Assembly: GCA_030605285.1 (NCBI GenBank)
Contig: JAUWIQ010000032.1
Location: forward strand, 1 to 10,265
Length of the DNA: 10,265 bases
Direction: 5' to 3'
DNA from: Planctomycetota bacterium
GTDB taxonomy: Bacteria > Planctomycetota > Planctomycetia > Pirellulales > UBA7805
Under the pieces are notes generated by a model that worked only from the letters and a program-made list of their open reading frames with translations, did not search any database and was not told the origin of the DNA. Positions 1-7,900 of this stretch are shown here, in pieces. The first letter of the stretch is position 1. Every line of letters starts with the position of its first letter. The translations under genes were made by a program, and so were the position numbers.

Positions 1-1
1 A

Positions 2-259
2 CCTCAAGATATAACGGTTTCCCGGGAGATATTGGCACTGACGGAGGAACTTAACGACAGGGATCGCTGGCCCGTCCTGGCCGACATTCCGCGACCCGGC
101 ACATCGATCCGGGAGGGGAAAGCAATCCTCACGCTGCTGGTCGCAGTGGACAGAAAATCGTCCGTAGCCGTCCGCCTACGGCAGCTTGCCATCACGGTCA
201 GCAACGCGCTGCAGCTCCATTCCAAGAAAGCCCTCCACTCCCCCTGCGTGGAATGTTAG
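2..259 (+). CDS. C-terminal end of a probable ATP-grasp-like protein (partial)
   Basis: Frame 2 is open from the left edge of the window to a TAG at 257-259, giving 85 residues of a protein whose start lies outside. The text reads as real protein, with a segment WPVLADIPRPGTSI followed by REGKAILTLLVA and then a helical stretch. The pattern of Asp-Ile-Pro-x-Pro-Gly-Thr, then Gly-Lys-x-Ile-Leu-Thr, then a short Arg/Leu-rich helix, resembles the tail of ATP-grasp ligase-like proteins, where a final beta-strand pair reports that a value or substrate is capped 'from the start'. That family match is from memory of the pattern and is tentative. The catalytic part is not in the window. The gene converges on the plsC-like gene, whose stop lies 41 bases further on. 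The opposite strand is also open here but gives a Ser/Arg-rich product with no protein-like pattern, so the plus-strand frame is preferred. Confidence 0.5.
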   Translation, partial: PQDITVSREILALTEELNDRDRWPVLADIPRPGTSIREGKAILTLLVAVDRKSSVAVRLRQLAITVSNALQLHSKKALHSPCVEC

Positions 260-278
260 CTGGCCCTGGGCAGCGGAG

Positions 279-295
279 TTCCCTGGTCTAGGGAA
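279..295. terminator. Short hairpin between convergent genes
   Basis: TTCCCT at 279-284 and AGGGAA at 290-295 form a perfect 6-bp stem around a 5-base loop. It lies in the 41-base gap between two genes that run towards each other, the usual place for a terminator serving both strands. There is no T-tract on either side, so it would be a weak intrinsic terminator, or it may only protect 3' ends. Confidence 0.35.
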
Positions 296-300
296 TGCTC

Positions 301-1068
301 TCAACCCTTATCCGGATGCCACTTGCGACCTGCCAATTGAGGTTCATAATCCGGGTAGCCCGCCAGCGCGGCGATCCTCTTTAAGAATATTATTGTCAAG
401 TCACGCAGAACTTGGCGATCCTTTTCTTTGCCGTAGTACGGGGGCAAGTCCATTGGTTGCCCGATGACTAGCTTTACCTTTGCCGGCATAAACAGACATC
501 CCCAAAACGTTCCATCGTAGGGCACACCCTCCAGATAGCATGGGACGACAGGAACCCTTGCTTTCAATGCAATCATCGCGGCACCTAGACGCCCCGGCAA
601 CAATAGCTCAGGGGTTTCATTGATGTGGCCCTCGGGAAGCATCCCGATCCAATGGCCCTTACGGGCATAACGAATCGCAGATTTTGTGGATGCCGTATCG
701 ATACCAGCCCGATTGGTAGGGATACTTTTGGAGATCCGCAGGAAGGTGCCGATGACAGGCACTCGAAAGTATTCTTTCGCCACAAACCAATGGACGATGC
801 CCGCGGCACCCAATTGCACAAAAAATGGATCCACCGATCCGCGATGGTTGCAGATAATCACACCACCCTGATCGCCGCGAGATGGCAACTGACCCCGTAT
901 TTTCACTCGCCAAAGTACCCGCGTGAGTAAAACATTCACAAAAGCGACCATCGCCTGTACCGGACTGTAGGGACTGCGGCGAATGGCAACAGCGATCCAC
1001 AACAGCAGTCCGCAGGCAACACAACACAACACAAGAATGGCGAGAATGCTGTTACCGCTCCCTTCCAC
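301..1068 (-). CDS. plsC: PlsC-like 1-acylglycerol-3-phosphate acyltransferase
   Basis: A 255-residue membrane-bound acyltransferase of the PlsC/LPLAT family, which moves an acyl chain onto lysophosphatidic acid (or a related lysolipid) in the inner membrane to make phosphatidate. The N-terminus has one hydrophobic helix at about residues 8-29. The family blocks follow in order: the catalytic HX4D motif as NHRGSVDP with His75 and Asp80; block II as IPTNRAG with Arg120; block III as LPEGHIN at 144-150; and block IV as VPVVP at 172-176. Glu146 and Gly147 of block III are kept, but the usual Thr-Arg after PEG is His-Ile, so the preferred acceptor could differ. Length is normal for the family. 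The start is a GTG at 1068-1066; an in-frame TAA at 1083-1081 rules out anything earlier, and no clear Shine-Dalgarno precedes it. It appears to have its own promoter just upstream and to be separate from rimI. Confidence 0.88.
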   Translation of the reverse strand: MEGSGNSILAILVLCCVACGLLLWIAVAIRRSPYSPVQAMVAFVNVLLTRVLWRVKIRGQLPSRGDQGGVIICNHRGSVDPFFVQLGAAGIVHWFVAKEYFRVPVIGTFLRISKSIPTNRAGIDTASTKSAIRYARKGHWIGMLPEGHINETPELLLPGRLGAAMIALKARVPVVPCYLEGVPYDGTFWGCLFMPAKVKLVIGQPMDLPPYYGKEKDRQVLRDLTIIFLKRIAALAGYPDYEPQLAGRKWHPDKG

Positions 1069-1080
1069 CGGTGCCCCAAC

Positions 1081-1110
1081 TTAAGAAATTCCAGTATGTT
1101 GAAGTGTCAA
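1081..1110 (-). promoter_or_regulatory. Candidate promoter for the plsC-like gene
   Basis: Read on the minus strand, a perfect sigma-70 -35 hexamer TTGACA (1110-1105) is followed after 18 bases by TCTTAA (1086-1081), a poor -10 with three of six matches. Transcription would begin about ten bases before the GTG start, giving a nearly leaderless message, which agrees with the lack of a clear ribosome binding site. The -35 match is exact but the -10 is weak, so the call is tentative. Confidence 0.35.
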
Positions 1111-1186
1111 CTTTGCTTGGGCAACGATCTCCTGTCAAGGCATCAAACGCCGCAGCAGGCACTCCGAGGGGGCAATCTAAGACCTG

Positions 1187-1196
1187 CTCTCGAGAG
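1187..1196. repeat. Perfect 10-bp palindrome in the rimI-plsC gap
   Basis: CTCTCGAGAG reads the same on both strands. It sits about 80 bases upstream of the candidate plsC -35 box, in non-coding sequence. It could be an operator half-pair or chance; nothing in the sequence decides this. Confidence 0.3.
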
Positions 1197-1204
1197 GACG
1201 CGAG

Positions 1205-1223
1205 AAAAAGGAACCCCTGGTTC
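1205..1223 (-). terminator. Candidate intrinsic terminator after rimI
   Basis: On the minus strand GAACC, a 3-base loop AGG, and GGTTC (1223-1211) are followed by C and then five T residues (1209-1205). It lies about 57 bases after the rimI stop. A 5-bp stem is short for an intrinsic terminator, but the T-run placement is right. Confidence 0.38.
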
Positions 1224-1279
1224 GCGCCTGGAGAATATCCGGGGCTCACAAGAACCCAGCAATTCTTTGGATTTCCTTT

Positions 1280-1801
1280 TCAACCTGCCAACCGCGTAAT
1301 GCGGTTGAAGGGAAGAATCATTTCCGATGGATCCTGCTTGTAGCGATACTCCATCAGATAGGCATCTTCCGGGGTGTCCTCGTAGAAACCACGCAACACA
1401 TTGGTGGCACGAAAATTTTGACCTCTAAAAAACAACTGGGCCTCTAAGTTCGTCTCCCGTACTTCCAATGTAATTTGCGTTCGTCGCTGGTAGGACAGTT
1501 TGCTAGTCAATTTGGAAACCATCTGGAAACCAACCTGGGAACGCCGGAAATCCGGATGGACTGCAAAATTGAGAATGTGGAGCCGCGTCTTATGCAACTC
1601 ATAGATCATAAACCCGACAACGTGTTCGTCGTACTCCGCAACCATGCCGATACAGTTCCGTTGGCGTAAACAGCGAATAAAATCTTCCTCGAACCACGGA
1701 AATTCAAAGCTGTGATTTTCGATCTCCAGAACATCCGCCATATCGCGGCGAATCATCCAACGAATATGCACCGAGAGTCGCTGTTTTGGTTTGATCGGCA
1801 T
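1280..1801 (-). CDS. rimI: RimI-like GNAT N-acetyltransferase
   Basis: A 173-residue cytoplasmic GNAT-fold acetyltransferase, which uses acetyl-CoA to acetylate an amino group; the RimI branch modifies the N-terminal Ala of ribosomal protein S18. Visible RimI-type features are the beta4 strand with HILNFAVHPDFRR (75-87), the acetyl-CoA loop RRSQVG (86-91), LEVRETN (112-118), the FFRGQNF segment (124-130) and GFYED with Tyr140 near the catalytic Tyr position. The loop normally reads R-R-x-G-x-G; here the first Gly is Gln. The FxxxGF segment also has Asn where Gly is usual. The ORF stays open upstream to 1939, but ATG at 1801 is the start: GGAGGGAGG lies 6 bases before it, and the extra 46 residues upstream look non-coding. 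Substrate assignment to S18 is inference from the family; it could be another GNAT protein acetylase. It has its own likely promoter and probably forms a single-gene unit. Confidence 0.82.
   Translation of the reverse strand: MPIKPKQRLSVHIRWMIRRDMADVLEIENHSFEFPWFEEDFIRCLRQRNCIGMVAEYDEHVVGFMIYELHKTRLHILNFAVHPDFRRSQVGFQMVSKLTSKLSYQRRTQITLEVRETNLEAQLFFRGQNFRATNVLRGFYEDTPEDAYLMEYRYKQDPSEMILPFNRITRLAG
1289..1307. repeat. 7-bp inverted repeat inside the end of rimI
   Basis: CAACCGC (1289-1295) and GCGGTTG (1301-1307) form a perfect 7-bp stem with a 5-base loop. It lies within the last codons of rimI, 7 bases before its stop codon. No T-run follows in the direction of transcription, so it is more likely a 3'-end stabilising hairpin than a complete terminator. 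Confidence 0.35.
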
Positions 1802-1807
1802 AACAGG

Positions 1808-1816
1808 CCTCCCTCC
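1808..1816 (-). promoter_or_regulatory. Shine-Dalgarno site that fixes the rimI start
   Basis: GGAGGGAGG on the minus strand, 6 bases before ATG at 1801-1799. This is the strongest ribosome binding site in the window and is the reason for choosing this start instead of the longer open frame beginning at 1939. Confidence 0.75.
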
Positions 1817-1826
1817 ATGTCGGCCT

Positions 1827-1854
1827 ATTGTATGATGGCGTAGATCCTCTTCAG
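1827..1854 (-). promoter_or_regulatory. Candidate promoter for rimI
   Basis: On the minus strand TACAAT (1832-1827) matches the sigma-70 -10 consensus at five of six positions. A partial -35, CTGAAG, lies 16 bases upstream. Transcription would start near 1820, giving a leader of about 20 bases that just holds the Shine-Dalgarno site. The good geometry of -10, SD and ATG makes a private promoter for rimI plausible. Confidence 0.45.
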
Positions 1855-1901
1855 TTGAGGGCGTACGGTAGCAGAATGTCCTTTTTCGACCAAGATGAAA
1901 A

Positions 1902-1930
1902 CACTCCGCAGAACAAAACAAACGCTGCGG
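1902..1930 (-). terminator. Candidate terminator after the giant gene
   Basis: On the minus strand CCGCAG (1930-1925) and CTGCGG (1911-1906) can pair around a 13-base T-rich loop, with GTTTTC following. The site is about 40 bases after the stop of the 2416-residue gene and before the rimI promoter. The loop is large and the T-run is short, so strength is uncertain. Confidence 0.3.
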
Positions 1931-1968
1931 TGATAGCACGGCTCAGACCACGACCACGCGAGAAGCCA

Positions 1969-4900
1969 TCAATACACATCGAACTGTCGTTGGTTCGAAG
2001 GGTCCATCATTCGATCCCATCGAAACCAAAGCGCTAACGCGACTGAGACGAGAATCGCAACGAAGCCCAAGATACTGGGAGTTAAAAATAGCCAGTAAAA
2101 CAAGGCCACAAGAAATGCCACCCCAAAGACCGAGACTTCCCTCAATCGCAGCCCCTCTGGTCGCCAACTGCCAAATCCAACGAAGAGGCCAACGGCGGTG
2201 AGTGCTAGTACGAGAACTAGCCGTGCCAGCAAATTTGTTTTGCCATCTGCGGGTCGCCCAAGGGGAAACTTCCCCTTTTCCCCCGTAAAAACACCAAGAT
2301 GATGCGGGCCCTCGTTGGCAAACGCCCAATCCCAGGCATCGGCTGTTCGCACCCCTGCCGTCTGAAATTGCTCTCGCGAAGCAAAGACCCTCTGGGCAAT
2401 TAGCTCCTCGCCGAGTTCCTTGAAACGTTCATCAAATGCCCTCTGGCGGGCCGACAATACCAACGACTGCTGAGAACTTTCGGAACGACTGCATTTGGCC
2501 AATTCGCGACGGACCGCATTCAGTCGGGCAACCTGACGACGGTACCAGGGTGAAAGTATTTGGATCGGCTCGGCCGAGGTGACATCGGACAACAGGTCCA
2601 GCATACAGCCAATCCGTTTATGTTGCTGCTGCAGGAGCAGTTCCTTCGACTGCATCTCGTCTGTGTTGAACCGCGACCAAAACATTTCGGACCCGGTGAT
2701 CGACCAGAGTGTGTTCAGAACTGCGATTTTTTCTGTGCCTGCATAGAGCTGTGGGGCATTGGCAACAAACGCCCCCTCGGAATCAACAGCAAAAGATGCC
2801 TCATAGAGAACCTCAATCGATTGGGAAAGATTTTCCGAACCCAGTTCCAGTTCCCACGATCCACCACGACGCTGTGGCGAGGCGGCGAGACCCGCAACTC
2901 GGGCACGAAGGAGTCGTGCCTCCGGACTGGGAAGACGAATATGGACACTCGACAAGCTCGCTGGCTCCAGATCAAACATCGCTCGGCCAATATAGCTCTC
3001 TTGGGTCTGCCCCTTGATTTTGATATCTGCAAGTTGAATTCTCGGAGCTTGGCGAGGCCGATCTACCGATTTCAAAACTGCCCTATAGGTCGCCCCGGTC
3101 ACCAGAAACGAATCGATCGACGTCTCTGCCAGAGGCGCTCTCTGAGGATCTTTGGGAATCGGGCGGCTGACAAGTCCGGATGTCTTCCACTGCACATCTT
3201 GAAAATCAACCTGCTTGGGAAGCACGACATAGCGTGTCGATTTACTGATCTCATCGGTTGATATGACCGGACAACTGACAAGATCCCCTGCCGCTCGAAT
3301 CAAAGGACCACGAATGGTCAATTGATAATTGCCGGAGATCGCCTCTGGGGGTTGGACCACAAGCACACGCGACTCACCCGAGGCAAAATTCTTCACGTGG
3401 TGCGGGATATCTGGCTCCAGGTGGAAAGGCCCCGGATACTCTGGAGGAATTCGCAGTCGCAATACATCCAGAACACCCGCCCCGACAGAAAGTCGCAAAT
3501 CGACTTCCGCCGTCCACTGCCCATTAATGCGGTCCACGGAGATGACCTGCAGTGCCGTCGCTTGCGTGTCATTAGGGTGCAACTCGACTCGCGATTCCTC
3601 AGCGTCGTCGTCCACCGAAAAGATGCCAAACAACCGACCAAAATCTACTGGCACAACGGAAGGAACAATGTCCCCGTCTGTGACTTGCTGCAGATTCGTC
3701 CCGGACTTCAATTCAACTTGCACAGCGGGCTGCCGATAGAGTGCGATCTGGCTCCCCCGTGAGCGAATCCCAGCCAGATGGAAATCTGGCAAGCGGATCT
3801 CCCCGAATCCACCGACAAACTGGCCTCGAATTGCCAGTTGCTGTTTCCCGGTAACCGGTCCATTCAAAAACAGCGTCAGCCGATTGCCTATCTTCTCGTC
3901 GGGGCTTATCGTCCACCGCGAGACCCGGTCGACACCCTCTGAAATGAGTTCGACCTGCTGTGCAACAAATCCATCCGGCACTTGGACATGATAATGAAAA
4001 CGATGTCCTACGGTGGTTTCCAGATCGAATTCCGCGATCGTATCAACATGCGTGTCCGAAAAACCAAAGGAAATCCGCTGCAGGGCCATGGTCTCGGATT
4101 CTTGCGGTGTGGTGGGAAAACTCCAGTCAATTCCGAGTTGTGTCTGCCGATAGAAAAGGGCCGGCTTCTGCTCTGCAATATCCCACGGATCCGATACCAC
4201 CGTAGCCGAAACCGCAATCAGTCCTTCGTTTGGCGGAATGCTGTTGCGATCAATATGCAACGCAGGATCCACCGAAACCGCGACCCAGTGACGACTTGTT
4301 CGGGCACCTATTAAATCCAGGTAGGGAAGACGCACATTGCCTACCCCCGTGATACCTGCCAGCAGGAAAGGAAGCCGTATTTCCTGAACACCTGTCACAC
4401 TATGTGTAAATTCGAGTTCGATGATTTGAGGCTCTCCTGGAATTGTTCTCACGTGTAACAACTCCACAGGTTCTCCGTTGACCACCGCACGTATTGGCGA
4501 AAGTAGGCGTAAATGTGGATCTGCAGCAAGTTGTAAACGTCGGACCCGATGTTCTTTGACATTGAGTCGAATTCTCGCATCCACCATCACCGCCCCTGGC
4601 TGGATCTTGAGCCACAACAACCGATCGACATCAGCCACCGCTCCAGCGTCCACCCCCGTACTATCACGCCAGGTAAGTTCCAATCGCGGCGCAGCGCCGA
4701 GTTGCGCCGTCACTCGGCCTTGGACATTTTCTCGCAGAGTGCCTCCCGTGGCCGAGGCAACCTCAATCGGGGGCGAATCGACTGGCAGATCTAATTCCAG
4801 CCGTGAGGTCGCCAGCGGGGGTATGGGGAGATCCACTCGCTGCATCCCTCCAATCACTTCCATTTCGGGGGACAAGGCGATCTCAATCTGGTAAATCCCG

Positions 4901-7900
4901 GGGGCATCAATTTCAACAATGGGCATCCCGTCCGGGCTGCTCTGCACTCGACGCGCAGATTTTCCATCCACCGTGATCCGCCCAGCGAGATCCCCGAAGG
5001 TACCACCGACCGGAATACGAACATGGGCATGATGTCCGAATACCTCAACGGCAAAAGATCCGATCAATTCTGTTAACGCCAATCGACTACGGTCTAATTC
5101 CCATTCCATCTGTCCCCGATAGGTCGCGCCTGTGAGCAGCCAATCGGAGGGGCCTTCGCTTTCTGACCTGGCCCGACGATGTAACGCCTTAAAGAGAGCC
5201 TCTGGCACATAGTAAGTCTCGCCAACCGGGCGCTGCTCCGAATCGACCGGAATAAATACGATCGCTGGATTAGGATCGCCAGCGGTCGCTTCGGGTTGGG
5301 TTTGGGCAACGACACTACGGGGTATTCCCGTCGCGAGCCCGACCGCAACCAAGAGCAGAAGAGTCTCCGGACCAACAAACCGCATCGTTCGTGTGGTAGA
5401 AAACGAATCGTCCGAGCGCGGACGGGGTACCCGCTTTTTTCGCGCAGCGCGCCCTATCAGGGATAGCAACTGCCAGACGATAGCAACTACCACCCCCCAG
5501 AGGACCGCGCTGGCAAGCGGCGAAATGGCAGCAGGTACCACCAGTGTCAGCACGGCCAGAACTAGAATCAGGAGCAGTCCCGAACGGAGTTTTGACAGGG
5601 GCCAAACACAACCGCCGATCGCTACCACCAAAAATAGTGTCCACTGCAATGCGCTACGCGAAGCAGCATGTATCAGGAAGACCTTTCCGTTTCTCGCAGG
5701 CTTTCCCCCCAGATAGCAGATAGGCGCACCCTGGTTCTCTGTGACGGCATAGCCGTCTCGCCAGATAACCTTCCAGGGTGATTCCATCGGATCCTCATTG
5801 GCGACCCAATCTACTGCGGGCACCATCGCCTGAGGATCCATGCCATTTACCCGCTTGGGATCTTTCTCCCTACGGTAGGTGCCGCAGACCACACCTTCAA
5901 TGAACCATCTTGTGGCAGAGGGTTGCATTCGGTCCGCAGACGAAATTAGTAAACGATTTTCACCTACCGCCACCACCAGATTTGTGGACATCAAGGCGTC
6001 TAACGCCAACTGTCGATGGGATCGATCTGCAGAGACCCTGATCGGGGAACTGGGTCCCAGTCCTGCTTCACTGAGGGCTTGGCTATCCACCCATACTTCC
6101 ATTTTTCCGTTGGCGGAATCGATTCGAGGAACCTCGCCACGTTGATTTATTTCCGCTAAACTCCGCCAGGAAGCAACCTCCGCGTTCTGCTCGAGCAGTC
6201 GCCCAAAAGCATCCAGAAATTTTAACGCCAACTGCCGCTCCCCGCCCGAGTCGACCATCGGTAGAAAAGCCGACACCGACCAGTGCGTGCCATCAAACGG
6301 ATCAAATACCACGGAGTTTTCGCGCCGCGCAAGGGAGCCAAACAGACGTTCTCGCCATCCGGGGGCATCGCGACCATCCGCTCCTCGCTCGATTCCATCG
6401 GTCACCTTAAAACCAGCCGGTGCGTGCAAAATTCGTCGCCACTTGAGGATCGCAATATCCAGTTCCGGCGTTGGCAATCGGATGTTGCGGAACATGTCCA
6501 ACCAACTGGTGACCGCACCGGTCTCCAGTTGTAATTCGACTACGGTAAATCGTCGATCTTTCGGCAACGCGAGCGAAATAGACCCCGTCGACTCGGATTT
6601 TGGCAAACGCACATCCACGCCGTCGATCTTGGCCGCGCTCAAATGCGTATCCGAATCAAGGCTCACTGTAAAATATTGGTTTCCATCGTTTTCCAAGTAA
6701 TAAGTTAAACGATGCCGACCACTGCCGTCCGGTGCAAACCAGGTTTCACCCACAGCCTGCCAGACCACTGCTGCTCGTGCAAAGGATTTTTTGACACCCA
6801 CCAGAAGTGCGGCGCGAGCCCCACCTCCCAAATGGCGATCGGGGTCGTAGCGATATCTTGCCACAACCTGATTTTTCTGGTGGCTTGGAACTTGTTCTGC
6901 AGGCAGCGACTTGAGTGCCCGATTCTCGGCAACAATCCTAGCTGCCTCGTCACTGAATACCGTCACGGTCCCGAGTTGCTCGGTAGCCTGCGAGAGACTC
7001 ACCAGATTTACCGGAACCCGATCCTCAAATCGGGTGTTCCGTTCCGCTCCGATCTGAAACTTCTCGCTGAGTGGTCGGGTCCAACTTACCTTCCATGTTT
7101 CACCTACGACCTGGCCAGACTGGGGATCGGGGGGGACTCGCACCGCTCGGACCGTATCCAAAACCACACCCTTGGCATCGATAACAGACCAGCGGGGAAT
7201 TTCGTCTCGTTGTTCTGCAAAATAGACGAGTACCCAATCGACACTGCTTTCCTCGGGCGTGCATTCGATGTGGACATTTTCCTGCAAATTATTTTCCTCG
7301 ACCCTCACAGTGATTCGGGTGACCGCTGCAAACTGGGGAGATGGTTTCTCGAGCACCAATTGGAAACGTGCTGGCCCAGGATCGTTCAACCAAAACATTC
7401 CTTCCAGATCATCCGCCGCCAATTCCTCCGCTTCGCTTACGACCGCGACACCGCGACGCACCAAACGATCTGCAGGGGTTGCTCGATCAATTGAAAAATT
7501 CTCGGCAAGCCGATTGCGATCCGCTGCTTGCAGCGCCGCTGGGGCAAGCTGTCGAAGCGCATCGGGTCCTGTCGCCCTCAGTCGAAACAGTTCGCGGGCG
7601 ATGACATGGGCGATGTGCCTCTGCATTTCATCGAACTCGAGCATCTGCAAATCATCCGAATCGACCCTATTTCTCACCGTCGGTCGCCGATTCCGACCCG
7701 CAATCCCCAGACGCAGCGGTTTTTCTGATGAAATGCCGCGGTTCAGATAGATATTTAATATCTGTTCCGATCCTGATCCCTGCTGCTCCCAGCTCTCGAC
7801 AATCCCGGTTGGCCACGAGACCACCGATTCGATCTGCCAGTTGCTTGCTACTTTTGCTTGCAATTTGAATTTTTCAGATCGTTGCACCGTAAAGTCGCAA

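Noticed and set aside
4..225. Minus-strand frame of 73 residues at the left edge
   Set aside because: Ser/Arg-rich text without pattern, opposite to the plus-strand frame that reads as a protein tail.
1071..1343. Plus-strand frame of 90 residues across the rimI-plsC gap
   Set aside because: Overlaps the end of rimI, lacks protein-like pattern, and the gap holds promoter and terminator signals instead.
1802..1939. 46-residue N-terminal extension of the RimI-like protein
   Set aside because: The strong SD lies before ATG 1801, a likely promoter and hairpin lie within the extension, and its residues do not resemble any GNAT N-terminus.
2560..3261. Plus-strand open frame of 233 residues
   Set aside because: Lies fully inside the giant gene on the opposite strand; residue pattern lacks protein-like order and no ribosome binding site was seen. 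The giant frame has clear domains and helices here.
6712..7494. Plus-strand open frame of 260 residues, Cys/His-rich
   Set aside because: Antisense shadow of the giant gene. The Cys/His content has no zinc-finger spacing, and no recognisable motif is present.
7259..7750. Plus-strand frame of 163 residues, Ser/Arg/Ala-rich
   Set aside because: Composition is typical of a shadow frame; it overlaps another antisense frame and the giant gene.
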